In this document: positions 1-8,494 of the stretch, piece after piece
Position numbering within the stretch: the stretch's first letter is position 1
Layout: each line of letters opens with the position of its first letter
From: Calditrichota bacterium
Lineage (GTDB): Bacteria; Electryoneota; RPQS01
Assembly (NCBI GenBank): GCA_020637395.1
Contig: JACJWA010000001.1
Coordinates: 930,001-994,000, forward strand
Direction: 5' to 3'
DNA length: 64,000 bases
The notes under the pieces: model-generated
Databases searched by the model: none
Seen by the model: only the letters and a program-made list of their open reading frames with translations
Told to the model about the DNA's origin: nothing
Made by a program: the position numbers and the translations under genes

Positions 1-1002
1 GTTCAGGGTCTTAAGACGATCTTTCAGCGCACCTTCTGCGGCAATGCTGAGTCCTGGTTTTTCTCCGGTGATCCGGATACTGCCCAACAACTCTGCTCGC
101 GCCTTGTCCGAAAGTGCTGCTTCCTCTTCTATAGCCAGGGCAACAGCAAGCCCGTAGGCCGTGGCACAGTCCTTGGAGAGAACTACGGTCGAGGTGTTCG
201 CTTTCTCTCCTGAGCGAGGATCAAGCACCAACCTGGCCTGGCCCAGAGCGTCCTTGGGACCGCTCGACGGCAAGTAGGCCATGCCGCCTTGCGACATCGA
301 GAGCGTCGCCCACTCCTGTCCGCCTTGCGGATCGCCGAGTTGGACATTTCTGCTTTGAGTATTTGCGGGCATTCCCACCACGCGCGCCGCGTAAGGCGTC
401 CGAATCTCAAACGCAGTCAATCCGCGCTTCGCAAGCTTGTCCGCCGCACGGTCAATCGCCCAGGCATCCACAAAACCGCGTACGTCAAATCGCATACTCG
501 GCTTGGATAACAAGATGGAACGGCCCGCGACAAACATCCCGCCCGTCTTAATCAAACTTAGTGCGCTGTCAAGCAAAGCCTGATCCGGTCTGGAAGGACT
601 TCCCGACGCAAGCCACGCATCCAGAAGCGGACCGTACCGCAAATCAAAGGCGCCGCCCGTCAGATCATTCAGTTGCAATCCACGCATCAGCATGTCATAG
701 ACAGCAGAATCCACCGGCACAGACTCGCGACCTGCACCACCGGCAATCTTGGAAAGTTGATTCTGTTCGCCGGACGCAAGCGTAGCAGACTCGAACCATT
801 GCAACGTGCCAAACACGTCTTCAAAAGCGGAGCGAAGGTCCTGCGCGGACTCTTGCTCAACAAAAAAAGTTACCGTGACCGGTACGCCCAGCACCGTCCG
901 CGTTTCGCTCGGAAAGTTTTGTCCGGGCTTCGTGCACCCAAAGAACAGGCTCAGGAGTGCCGCTGATAGTATTGCCCAACGATTCATGTAACGTCTCGTC
1001 AT
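1..1002 (-). CDS. ApbE-like (FAD:protein FMN transferase family) lipoprotein, partial, probably degenerate
   Basis: The gene reads off the left edge, so the C-terminus is missing; 334 codons are visible. The ATG at 1002 begins with MTRRY, and a second in-frame ATG at 987 is equally possible; neither has a good ribosome site. A hydrophobic signal segment ends in LSLFFGC, a plausible lipobox. The body has the ApbE framework: AFDLRYGPLLDAW (like FDPTVGPLV), then VLDPRSGE (like ILDPRTG). Known family residues look lost: the usual GGIAKGYAxD region reads RGFVDAWAID, so the Lys is gone; SGD reads QGG; and the metal-binding DADALAT stretch reads TAYGLAV. Active members attach FMN to RnfG/NqrC-type proteins. 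I infer this one is inactive or altered. It lies 15 bases after smpB. Family call fairly sure, activity doubtful. Confidence 0.72.
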   Translation of the reverse strand, partial: MTRRYMNRWAILSAALLSLFFGCTKPGQNFPSETRTVLGVPVTVTFFVEQESAQDLRSAFEDVFGTLQWFESATLASGEQNQLSKIAGGAGRESVPVDSAVYDMLMRGLQLNDLTGGAFDLRYGPLLDAWLASGSPSRPDQALLDSALSLIKTGGMFVAGRSILLSKPSMRFDVRGFVDAWAIDRAADKLAKRGLTAFEIRTPYAARVVGMPANTQSRNVQLGDPQGGQEWATLSMSQGGMAYLPSSGPKDALGQARLVLDPRSGEKANTSTVVLSKDCATAYGLAVALAIEEEAALSDKARAELLGSIRITGEKPGLSIAAEGALKDRLKTLN

Positions 1003-1017
1003 GTTGCGTGAATTTGT

Positions 1018-1470
1018 CTAACGCTGGCGATGCTTTTTGACCTCGCGGTCAATCTCCCGCTTCGCCATCTGTTCTTCTTTTGTCTTGCGCTTATCGTACT
1101 CCCGTTTGCCCTGCACGACGGCCAGCTCAACTTTCAGGTACTGCCCTTTGAAATAGAGCTGCAACGGCACCAGTGTATAGCTCTTCTCAAGCACCTGCCG
1201 TTGGATCTTCCGGATTTCCGTCCGATTGAGCAGTAGCTTTCGGACACGCCACTCGTTCACGTCCGTGTATCCACGATTGCGGTACGGGCTGATCCCGAGC
1301 GAATACAGCAGTACCTCGCCGTCCTGCACGCGCGCAAAGGAATCGCGCATATTCACATGACCCTCCCGTACGGATTTCACTTCCGTGCCCAGCAGGCTGA
1401 TGCCCGCTTCGTACGTTTGGATGATGTGATAATCATGGCGCGCCTTGCGGTTTTGGGCCACTATTTTCAT
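1018..1470 (-). CDS. smpB: SsrA-binding protein SmpB
   Basis: SmpB binds tmRNA and delivers it to stalled ribosomes in trans-translation. The 150-residue product shows the family signature NRKARHDYHIIQTYEAGISLLGTE near the N-terminus, then the conserved KSVREGHVNMRDSFAR stretch, and a basic tail (KKHRQR) that in known SmpB inserts into the mRNA channel. An upstream in-frame ATG at 1488 is rejected: it would lie only about two bases from the predicted transcription start. The ATG at 1470 instead has GGAGG 11 bases upstream. The tmRNA gene itself is not in the window. An ApbE-like gene follows on the same strand. Confidence 0.97.
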   Translation of the reverse strand: MKIVAQNRKARHDYHIIQTYEAGISLLGTEVKSVREGHVNMRDSFARVQDGEVLLYSLGISPYRNRGYTDVNEWRVRKLLLNRTEIRKIQRQVLEKSYTLVPLQLYFKGQYLKVELAVVQGKREYDKRKTKEEQMAKREIDREVKKHRQR

Positions 1471-1496
1471 TGAACCGCTTGCCTCCATGACCCGCT

Positions 1497-1525
1497 AAAG
1501 TAACGAATTTCCAGAGGAAAGGCAA
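1497..1525 (-). promoter_or_regulatory. sigma-70 promoter of smpB
   Basis: On the minus strand TTGCCT (1525-1520) and TACTTT (1502-1497) are separated by 17 bases. Transcription would begin near 1490, which gives a 20-base leader and fixes the downstream start of smpB at 1470. Confidence 0.6.
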
Positions 1526-1545
1526 GGGTTTCACCCCCATAGCGC

Positions 1546-1574
1546 TTGACAAATCGCACCAATTTCTGTATAAT
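1546..1574 (+). promoter_or_regulatory. consensus sigma-70 promoter of tRNA-Leu(CAG)
   Basis: TTGACA at 1546-1551 and TATAAT at 1569-1574 with a 17-base spacer: a perfect consensus match, 12 bases before the mature tRNA 5' end. It shows that this organism's main sigma factor reads the classical sequence. Confidence 0.92.
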
Positions 1575-1586
1575 GCCCGTTCCTCT

Positions 1587-1673
1587 GCAGGAGTGGTGGA
1601 ATTGGTAGACTCGCTAGTTTCAGGTACTAGTGTCCTTCGGGACGTGCGGGTTCGAGTCCCGCCTCCTGCACCA
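1587..1673 (+). tRNA. tRNA-Leu(CAG), CCA encoded
   Basis: Cloverleaf with acceptor stem GCAGGAG/CTCCTGC, anticodon loop TTCAGGT (anticodon CAG), a long variable arm with a TTCG loop, and a GGTTCGAGTCC T-arm. The discriminator base is A1670 and CCA is encoded at 1671-1673. A palindrome follows directly. Confidence 0.96.
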
Positions 1674-1674
1674 G

Positions 1675-1693
1675 CCAGCGTAGACGCTGGACC
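1675..1693 (+). repeat. tRNA-tail palindrome, copy 1
   Basis: CCAGCGTAGACGCTGGACC begins one base after the encoded CCA of tRNA-Leu(CAG). It can fold as CCAGCGT-AG-ACGCTGG. Near-identical copies lie at 37611-37630 and 37685-37704, the first of them directly after the CCA of tRNA-Val. Confidence 0.7.
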
Positions 1694-1747
1694 TGTTGCG
1701 CGTCCGATGTCGCCTGGCGCATATGGTCTGCGCCTCTGAGTTGAACG

Positions 1748-1777
1748 GGGCCACCCGCCGAGGTGGCCTCTTTTCTG
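1748..1777 (+). terminator. Rho-independent terminator after tRNA-Leu(CAG)
   Basis: Stem GGCCACC (1749-1755) and GGTGGCC (1762-1768) with a six-base loop, followed by TCTTTTCT. It lies between tRNA-Leu and tRNA-Arg, so the two are probably not simply co-transcribed. Confidence 0.82.
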
Positions 1778-1795
1778 TTTGTAAATACTAATCTT

Positions 1796-1869
<74 letters not shown>

Positions 1870-1900
1870 CTGACTCGACCGTCTAACCGACGGCGGATTC

Positions 1901-1931
1901 GAAAGCACTTCTTTTTGGGGTGCTTTCTTGT
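1901..1931 (+). terminator. Rho-independent terminator after tRNA-Arg
   Basis: Stem GAAAGCAC (1901-1908) and GTGCTTTC (1920-1927) closing an 11-base loop, followed by TTGT. From here to 2065 I see no gene or convincing signal. Confidence 0.7.
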
Positions 1932-2065
1932 CTCCAAATGTGCCCATATCAGCTCCCCGCTCATTGCTCGATTGCGTGGTACTTTCCTCTCTTATCCAAT
2001 TTGGTTATATTAACTTGCTTCAAACTGGGCATCGCAAGAGTGAGCCGTCCGGTCATTCACGACCA

Positions 2066-2098
2066 CAAAAAAACAGGCCACTAAGTGCCTGTTTTTCA
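2066..2098 (-). terminator. Terminator of tRNA-Thr(CGT), possibly bidirectional
   Basis: AAAAACAGGC (2069-2078) pairs with GCCTGTTTTT (2087-2096). On the minus strand it lies four bases after the tRNA-Thr 3' end and is followed by a run of T, as expected for an intrinsic terminator. The structure is symmetrical and could also work on the plus strand. Confidence 0.8.
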
Positions 2099-2101
2099 AA
2101 G

Positions 2102-2174
2102 AGCCGCTGAACGGACTCGAACCGTTGACCTGCTGATTACGAATCAGCTGCTCTACCAGCTGAGCTACAGCGGC
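2102..2174 (-). tRNA. tRNA-Thr(CGT)
   Basis: Acceptor stem GCCGCTG/CAGCGGC, anticodon loop TTCGTAA (anticodon CGT), D-arm AGCTCAGCTGGTAGAGC, T-arm ACGGTTCGAGTCCGT. The discriminator is T; CCA is not encoded. Confidence 0.96.
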
Positions 2175-2194
2175 GGGATTTCCGAGGAAACCGA

Positions 2195-2223
2195 AGGATA
2201 CAAATTCCCGAGCTTTTTGTCAA
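2195..2223 (-). promoter_or_regulatory. sigma-70 promoter of tRNA-Thr
   Basis: On the minus strand TTGACA (2223-2218), a 17-base spacer and TATCCT (2200-2195), about 20 bases before the mature tRNA end. Confidence 0.85.
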
Positions 2224-2230
2224 GTCCCCT

Positions 2231-2854
2231 ATGACCTGTCTGACTCCGGACTTCTTTGCCAGACCCACTCTGGACGTGGCACCGGACCTGGTAGGCTGCA
2301 TTCTCCGCTATCGTTCCTGCCTGATCCGGATTGTCGAAGTCGAGGCCTATGCCGATGATGAAGCCTCCCACGGATTTCGCCGAACACCACGCTCCGCGAT
2401 TATGCACGACAGCTTCGGGCATGTCTATGTCTATCGCAGCTACGGTGTACACTTCTGCCTGAATGTCACCACGGATCGCAGAGGGACTGGAGCCGTCCTG
2501 ATTCGCGCGGGAGAAGCAGTTGAAGGCCTGCGCCATATGCGCAAGAGAAGGGGGGAGGTTGCTGACCACGTGCTCTGCCGAGGACCAGGCAACTTGACCT
2601 GCGCACTCGGTGTGACGCTCAACTTGAATGAGTCCCGCATCGGAGATGCTCTTCACATCTTTCCGGGCACAAGCAAGCGATTGGCGTGTTCGACTCGCAT
2701 TGGCATCAGCAAAGCCAAAGAGCATCCGTGGCGATTTTTTGATCCGGATAGCCTGTGCGTCAGCGGTCCGAAAGAACTGAATGCACGCGCAAGAGAGATT
2801 CCGCCGGGGAACCGTTTGCTTACTCCCCGCTCGGCCCATTGGGCTAATCCCTGA
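2231..2854 (+). CDS. DNA-3-methyladenine glycosylase (AAG/MPG family)
   Basis: This base-excision repair enzyme removes alkylated or deaminated purines. The 207-residue product has the AAG core: IVEVEAYADDEASHGFRR with the catalytic Glu of EVEAY, then HVYVYRSYG and HFCLNV, which in known structures form the base-flipping pocket. It is of normal length for bacterial members. The C-terminal 11 bases overlap the convergent radical SAM gene on the other strand. The start at 2231 has no clear ribosome site; no better start is seen. It shares the 2175-2230 gap with the tRNA-Thr promoter, and a separate promoter for it is not obvious. Confidence 0.93.
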   Translation: MTCLTPDFFARPTLDVAPDLVGCILRYRSCLIRIVEVEAYADDEASHGFRRTPRSAIMHDSFGHVYVYRSYGVHFCLNVTTDRRGTGAVLIRAGEAVEGLRHMRKRRGEVADHVLCRGPGNLTCALGVTLNLNESRIGDALHIFPGTSKRLACSTRIGISKAKEHPWRFFDPDSLCVSGPKELNARAREIPPGNRLLTPRSAHWANP

Positions 2855-3974
2855 CGGGCAATTCGAAGATGTCCGAGTAATCGGCATTCTTCGGCAGGTT
2901 CTCAGGCGGCACGGGCGGAATCTCCGGAGGAGCCATCGCCTCAAGTTCATCGAGCGGAACGTAGTAGCTTTTCAGACCTTCGGTGCAGTTGCGGCACATC
3001 TCTTCGACGCGCCCTTTGGTAATCAGCTTTGTGCGGAACGCGTTGTATCTTTCGCCGTGCCAAATGTCACGAAAGTCCTGCGTCAACGCATTGCCCATCA
3101 GGAATTGCTCGTCCTTGTCAAAACAACACGGAACCACGTTCCCGTTCCAGTCAATCATTGTGGAGAACCAAAGTCGCTTGCAGGACTGATAGGTTCGCTT
3201 GGTTTCCCACTCCTGACCCTTGCGTTCATAGCGCCGCAATTCCTCCAGGTCGGGAAGGTATTGCGAAGCCTGATCGTCTGTATAGACTTGGGTGGTCTTG
3301 ATCTCGACCGAGTCCGCGCCCCATTCTTTGGCCTTGGCCCGCAAATAGGGAATCTCATGCTGGTTGTGTTTCATCGGTAGCCACTGCATGATCAGTCGCG
3401 GGGTCTTCGATCCTCGTGCATCCCGCAGCCTGCGAGTCTCTCTCAAATTTTCGATCACAACATCGAGATTTCCGCCGATTCTGTATATCTTGTAACTGTC
3501 CGGAGTCAATCCGTCTATCGAGAAAATGAGCTCAGATAGTCCAGCATCGAGCAGGCGCGGAATCAAGTTTCGCCGATGCAGCAGATTCCCGTTCGTCGAA
3601 ACCATCGTGTAGATTCCGCGCTTCGTCGCTTCCGAGATCATCTCCGGAAGTTGATCATTGATCGTAGGCTCACCCTGATTCCACAACGCGATCACCTTCA
3701 CATAGCGGCCCACGTTGTCGAGAATTCTTACGTAATTCTCCAAGGACATGACACCAAGATCACGCTTCAGTTCGCGCGCGCCGATCGGGCAGAGCGGACA
3801 CTGCAAATTGCACCGGCTGATGGGCTCGATCATGATGCTGATGGGATTCCCCCAGACCAACGGCCGTTTCAGCACATGCGACAGCGCATAGCTGCTGGAC
3901 AAAGCGGCAAGATTGGCCAGAAATCCCGGATGCAGTGAAAGTCCGCGCGGAAGCAAATGTTGTCTCCAGTTCAC
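2844..3974 (-). CDS. Radical SAM / SPASM-domain protein
   Basis: The 376-residue protein has the radical SAM cluster motif CNLQCPLC (CX3CX2C) at about residues 54-61, preceded by SIMIEPISR, then NQGEPTI and STNGN, which fit the SAM-binding barrel. A SPASM-type C-terminal region follows with CCFDKDE and MCRNC, which should hold a second iron-sulfur cluster. It starts with GTG (MNWRQ). SPASM proteins modify peptides, proteins or sugars; the substrate here is unknown and no precursor peptide gene is seen next to it. It is divergent from the MscS gene, 34 bases away, and convergent with the glycosylase, overlapping it by 11 bases. Confidence 0.88.
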   Translation of the reverse strand: MNWRQHLLPRGLSLHPGFLANLAALSSSYALSHVLKRPLVWGNPISIMIEPISRCNLQCPLCPIGARELKRDLGVMSLENYVRILDNVGRYVKVIALWNQGEPTINDQLPEMISEATKRGIYTMVSTNGNLLHRRNLIPRLLDAGLSELIFSIDGLTPDSYKIYRIGGNLDVVIENLRETRRLRDARGSKTPRLIMQWLPMKHNQHEIPYLRAKAKEWGADSVEIKTTQVYTDDQASQYLPDLEELRRYERKGQEWETKRTYQSCKRLWFSTMIDWNGNVVPCCFDKDEQFLMGNALTQDFRDIWHGERYNAFRTKLITKGRVEEMCRNCTEGLKSYYVPLDELEAMAPPEIPPVPPENLPKNADYSDIFELPVRD

Positions 3975-4008
3975 AGTGACGCCGTAATCTAACTGGTTTC
4001 AGTCAGAC

Positions 4009-5658
4009 ATGCAACGTCAGCTACTCCTCCTACTAATCTTGCTTAGCGTAGCCGTATGCGCGATTGCGGAGAGCGATTCAGCCTCTTCTGCTCGCGATCT
4101 TTCCGCGCTGAATGGACCTCCCCCGCCTGTCAAAGGTTCGCCGGTCGTGTTCCGTGGGGACACGCTGCTGATTCTCTATGCCAGTGTCGGCCCGTTTGGA
4201 CCGGATGTTCGTGCAGCTTCCATCACACAGAGGCTCGAACAGTCGGTGTCTGTCGCTGGCGAGTTGCCGAATCTAACCTTGCAGAATGGAGATGGCTATT
4301 CAGAGCTCAGTTTTAGGGATAACCGGATTGGGTTGATCGTTCAGGACGATGCCCGGCCAACGGGACGAACTCCCGCGCAGCTCGCTGCTGAGTTTTCCGA
4401 AGCCGTTCTGCTCACCTATAGCACAAAGAGTGTGGTCGCAATTCCGCAAATCACTCTGCGGGAAGTGCTGTGGGCACTGGTGGTCACGGCGTTGCTGATC
4501 TTTGTGATTCGCGTGGCAAATGCAATCTATCCGCGCTTGGTTCGTGCGATTGTCCTTTTGCGCAGACGCGGAGTCGGTTCCTTTCGCATCTTCAATGTCG
4601 AGCTTGTTTCCTCTGAGCGTGCCATAGACGTTGTCTATTGGCTGCTGCGGTCCGCGCGCATCATTGGAATGCTATTTCTGCTGCTGGTTTATGTGCTTAC
4701 CGTGCTCAGTCTTTTCCCCGGCACGGCAAGCATTGTCACCCGAGTGATGAACTACGCTCGCGAACCGATCGCCCAGTTGTTTTCGGCGATTCTGGACTAT
4801 GTCCCGAACGCGATAGCTTTGGCAGTGATTGGAGGAGCGCTGTTCTTAAGCGTCCGACTGCTCAGGCGGTTTGCCATGGAAGTCGAGGCCGAAAGACTTC
4901 CCCTGCCCGGATTCTATGCCGATTGGGCGATTCCCACCTTCAAGATGGTTCGCGCGCTGCTACTGCTGCTGGCGCTTGTGATTGCGTATCCGCTGCTTCC
5001 GGGTTCCAGCTCTCCCGCTTTCAAAGCCGTCTCGGTGTTTATCGGAGTCCTTCTGTCACTTGGTTCAACATCCGCAGTCTCAAATGTGATTGCGGGAATC
5101 GTCCTAACCTACATGAGACCTTTCAAGGTGGGGGATCGTGTCAAAATCGCTGACACACTGGGAGACGTCGTCGAGAAAACCCTGCTGGTCACAAGAATCA
5201 TGACTTTGAAGTTGGAGGATGTCACTATCCCCAATTCCGCCATTCTCGGAAATCACATCGTCAACTACAGCTCGACGGAGCGGAGTGACGGTGTCCTTCT
5301 GCATACTTCTGTTACAATTGGATATGACGCCCCGTGGCGCAAGGTTTACGAGCTGCTGATCTCCGCCGCCAGCGAAACGGACGGCATTTCAGGATTTCCC
5401 AAGCCCTTCGTTCTGCAAAAAGCATTGAACGATTTCTCGGTGGAATACGAGCTGAATGCACACACCCGGCATCCCGAGCGCATGATGGAACTCTATTCGT
5501 CCTTGCATGGCGCCGTGCAAGACAAGTTCAATCAAGCGGGAATCGAAATCATGTCCCCGATGTATGCAGCTCTCCGTGACGGGAATCGCATTACTCTTCC
5601 TAATGAGTCGCTGCCCAAAGGCTACGAAGCACCGCCCTTCGGAGTCAAAACCAAGTGA
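4009..5658 (+). CDS. MscS-family mechanosensitive ion channel
   Basis: A 549-residue membrane protein with an N-terminal signal-like segment (LLLLLILLSVAVCAIA), a periplasmic region of about 130 residues, and about five membrane segments. The pore-lining segment and start of the cytoplasmic beta domain are clear: GSTSAVSNVIAGIVLTYM followed by RPFKVGDRVKI, the best-conserved MscS stretch. Then come IPNSAILGNHIVNYS and the alpha/beta C-terminal domain. Members release solutes on osmotic downshock. It is larger than E. coli MscS (286 residues) because of the N-terminal extension. It lies 22 bases before the next gene. Confidence 0.93.
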   Translation: MQRQLLLLLILLSVAVCAIAESDSASSARDLSALNGPPPPVKGSPVVFRGDTLLILYASVGPFGPDVRAASITQRLEQSVSVAGELPNLTLQNGDGYSELSFRDNRIGLIVQDDARPTGRTPAQLAAEFSEAVLLTYSTKSVVAIPQITLREVLWALVVTALLIFVIRVANAIYPRLVRAIVLLRRRGVGSFRIFNVELVSSERAIDVVYWLLRSARIIGMLFLLLVYVLTVLSLFPGTASIVTRVMNYAREPIAQLFSAILDYVPNAIALAVIGGALFLSVRLLRRFAMEVEAERLPLPGFYADWAIPTFKMVRALLLLLALVIAYPLLPGSSSPAFKAVSVFIGVLLSLGSTSAVSNVIAGIVLTYMRPFKVGDRVKIADTLGDVVEKTLLVTRIMTLKLEDVTIPNSAILGNHIVNYSSTERSDGVLLHTSVTIGYDAPWRKVYELLISAASETDGISGFPKPFVLQKALNDFSVEYELNAHTRHPERMMELYSSLHGAVQDKFNQAGIEIMSPMYAALRDGNRITLPNESLPKGYEAPPFGVKTK

Positions 5659-5680
5659 CGTACGCCAGCATGGTAGCCGC

Positions 5681-8494
5681 ATGAAAACGTGTTACAGAAT
5701 ACTCCTGATTGCCGCAGTCGGCCTCATAGCGATTAATATTGTATTGAAATCGCCTTCTGGAGATCGTGAGGGAAATGGACCGTTTCCAAACGACTGGTTC
5801 ATGCAGCAACGCATTTGGCCTGATCAATCTATAGATACTGAAAAGGTGATGGCGGGCGCACGCGCAGCCGCGCGAATGCGCCGAAACGTATTGGACGAGG
5901 ATCCGTTCTGGATCAATCGAGGGCCCGTAAACATCGGCGGGCGACTGACAGACGTCGTTGGACATCCCACCGATGACAATATCCTCTATCTTGCAACGGC
6001 GAGCGGCGGTGTTTTCAAGTCTGTGGACGCAGGTGCGACGTTCTTTCCGGTTTTCGACGATGTATTGACTCCCGGTGTTGGCGCACTCGCTGTTGACCCG
6101 AACAATCCCAATGCGATCTACTGCGGAACAGGCGAGGCGAACTCCGCTGGATTCAGCTACTTTGGTTCAGGTATTTACAAGAGCACCAACGCCGGTGCCA
6201 CCTGGGTACAGCAAGGACTGACCGGAACGCGCTACATCGCGCGCGTGGTGATTCACCCGGAGAACTCAAACCTGGTGTGGGTCGCCGCGATGGGTGAGCT
6301 GTTTGCGCCCGGCGGCGAACGCGGAATCTATCTTAGTGAAGATGCCGGGCAGACGTGGGAGCAGAAGCTCTTCGTGAACGACACCACCGGCGCCTCCGAC
6401 GTAGTTGTACATCCTGAGAATCCCGACATCGTCTATGCCGCCATGTGGCAGAGATTTCGCGGACCGGAAAACCGACGAGCAGGCGGTCGAGGCTCGGGCA
6501 TCTACAAGTCGGTCAATCGAGGAGATTCATGGACTCGCTTGTCCTCAGGATTGCCGCCGATCGGAGACGATGTGGGCAGAATTGGTCTGGCGATATCCGC
6601 TTCAAATCCCAACGTGCTCTATGCCATTTATGCCGATCATCCCGGGTACTTTCTCGGATTGTATCGCTCGAATGACGCAGGCGAGTCGTGGACTCAAACC
6701 AATGACGGTGACTTGGAGAACGTCTATTCAAGTTTCGGCTGGTACTTCGGAAATGTCCGTGTCCGACCCGATGATGAGGATATGGTGTATGTTCTGGGTG
6801 TGACGCTGCATCGCTCGGCAAACGGCGGTGCGACATGGAGCGTGATAGGTGATGATATTCACGTGGATCATCACGCCATGTGGTTCGATCCGCAGCAGCC
6901 ATTTCGTTTCTATGTCGGAAATGACGGCGGTTTCTACAGGTCCATGAACAACGGCAATAGCTTTGAAGACCTGAACAATTTTCCGGCGATTCAATACTAC
7001 GCTGGCACGTTTGACGCGCTCGAGCCGCATCGGCTCTACGGCGGAACGCAAGATAATGGTACTCTGAGATCATTGAGCGGTCAGGTGAATGATTACGAGC
7101 GCATCTACGGCGGCGACGGATTCTACACACTTGTGGATCCGACGGACAACAACTACGTTTACGCGGAGTACCAGTACGGAGGGCTTGGCCGCAGCACGAA
7201 CGGCGGAGAGGATTTCAACTACGCGCTGAGCGGAATTGACAATGACGAACGACGCAACTGGTCTACTCCAGTTGCGCTGGATCCAAACAATCCGCGTGTT
7301 CTCTATTACGGCGCGCAAAGACTCTATCGCACTTCGAATCGTGCGCAGCAATGGACTGCGGTAAGTCCCGATCTGACCAACGGACCGGGGAGCGGCAATC
7401 TCGTTTTCGGAACCATCACAACCATTGCCGTTTCACCCGTTGACAGCAACGTCATCTGGGTGGGAACGGATGATGCGAATGTCTGGGTCAGCACTAACCT
7501 CGGTGAGTCGTGGGCTCTTAGGAATGATGCGCTGCCCACGCGTTGGATTACGAAAGTAACGCCGCACTTTGCAAATCCGGCTGAAGCTTTTGTCACGGTT
7601 TCGGGCTACCGCAACACCGATCAGCAAGCGCATCTGTATCGAACAACGGACTACGGCGTGACCTGGATCAACACGGGAAGCACTCTGCCAGATGTTCCGC
7701 TGAACGACGTGGAGTACGATCCCGAGTATGTCAATCGCCTCTATGTCGCTTCTGACTTCGGGATCTTCTGGAGTTCGGACTACGGAGATACATGGGCGGC
7801 ACTGGGACATGGACTGCCGCCTGTCCCGACGTTGGACTTGATTCTGGATTCGCCGGGACGGCGCTTGATTGCCGCGACCTATGGAAGATCGTTTGTATCG
7901 CTGGATCTGGATTCACTCGGTGCAAATCATCCTCCGGCTATCCTGTCACTTGTTCCTGAGCCCAATCACCAAGGGGCATTCTACATACAGCAGAATCGGG
8001 ATGAGCAATTCGCCGTGGCCGCGGAAGATGCAGATGGCGATCCGCTGCTGTATGAATGGACGGTAAACGGAACACAAGTCGCTAGTGCCGCGACTTTCAC
8101 ACATCACTTCCCGGATACCGGAGTGCAAGTGCTGCGAGTGCAAGTGAGTGATGGTGAGCTTTTTGCCCGCGATTCTCTAATCATTGTGGTTGTGGATTCG
8201 AGTGACGCTGTGACCGGCGCAAATGAACTCCCGACCTCATTTGCCCTATCGGCCTACCCGAATCCATTCAACGGCGCTGTTTCAATCTCGCTGCAGCTGG
8301 AGGCCGCATCTCACGTGCGCGCGGAAATCTACGACCTGACCGGCAGACGAGTGAAGGTACTTGACGATGACATCAGGTCCGCCGGTGAGCATATGCTGAC
8401 TTGGGCACCGTTGCAGGAAGCGAGTGGTATGTATTTGCTGAGAGTTCGGGCTGGACATAGGACGTTTGAAAGGAAACTGTTGTATCTGAAATGA
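5681..8494 (+). CDS. T9SS-exported BNR/sortilin-like repeat protein
   Basis: A 937-residue secreted protein. After a signal segment (ILLIAAVGLIAINIVL) it carries many Asp-box/BNR repeats, seen as recurring S-x-D-x-G-x-T/S-W motifs (SVDAGATF, STNAGATW, SEDAGQTW, SANGGATW, TTDYGVTW, SSDYGDTW), which predict a beta-propeller like VPS10/sortilin or photosystem II assembly factors. A PKD-like domain follows at about residues 745-830 and a T9SS type-A tail with AYPNPFN near residue 859. I infer an extracellular or surface role; BNR repeats alone do not show glycosidase activity. I start it at ATG 5681, after the MscS stop, because this gives the signal peptide. It overlaps the next gene by four bases (ATGA). 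Confidence 0.9.
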   Translation: MKTCYRILLIAAVGLIAINIVLKSPSGDREGNGPFPNDWFMQQRIWPDQSIDTEKVMAGARAAARMRRNVLDEDPFWINRGPVNIGGRLTDVVGHPTDDNILYLATASGGVFKSVDAGATFFPVFDDVLTPGVGALAVDPNNPNAIYCGTGEANSAGFSYFGSGIYKSTNAGATWVQQGLTGTRYIARVVIHPENSNLVWVAAMGELFAPGGERGIYLSEDAGQTWEQKLFVNDTTGASDVVVHPENPDIVYAAMWQRFRGPENRRAGGRGSGIYKSVNRGDSWTRLSSGLPPIGDDVGRIGLAISASNPNVLYAIYADHPGYFLGLYRSNDAGESWTQTNDGDLENVYSSFGWYFGNVRVRPDDEDMVYVLGVTLHRSANGGATWSVIGDDIHVDHHAMWFDPQQPFRFYVGNDGGFYRSMNNGNSFEDLNNFPAIQYYAGTFDALEPHRLYGGTQDNGTLRSLSGQVNDYERIYGGDGFYTLVDPTDNNYVYAEYQYGGLGRSTNGGEDFNYALSGIDNDERRNWSTPVALDPNNPRVLYYGAQRLYRTSNRAQQWTAVSPDLTNGPGSGNLVFGTITTIAVSPVDSNVIWVGTDDANVWVSTNLGESWALRNDALPTRWITKVTPHFANPAEAFVTVSGYRNTDQQAHLYRTTDYGVTWINTGSTLPDVPLNDVEYDPEYVNRLYVASDFGIFWSSDYGDTWAALGHGLPPVPTLDLILDSPGRRLIAATYGRSFVSLDLDSLGANHPPAILSLVPEPNHQGAFYIQQNRDEQFAVAAEDADGDPLLYEWTVNGTQVASAATFTHHFPDTGVQVLRVQVSDGELFARDSLIIVVVDSSDAVTGANELPTSFALSAYPNPFNGAVSISLQLEAASHVRAEIYDLTGRRVKVLDDDIRSAGEHMLTWAPLQEASGMYLLRVRAGHRTFERKLLYLK

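Noticed and set aside
1990..2065. Small plus-strand frame between tRNA-Arg and tRNA-Thr
   Set aside because: No ribosome site or recognisable protein features, and it runs into the tRNA-Thr terminator and antisense to the tRNA.
2165..2950. 261-codon minus-strand frame
   Set aside because: Crosses the tRNA-Thr promoter and is antisense to the glycosylase gene.
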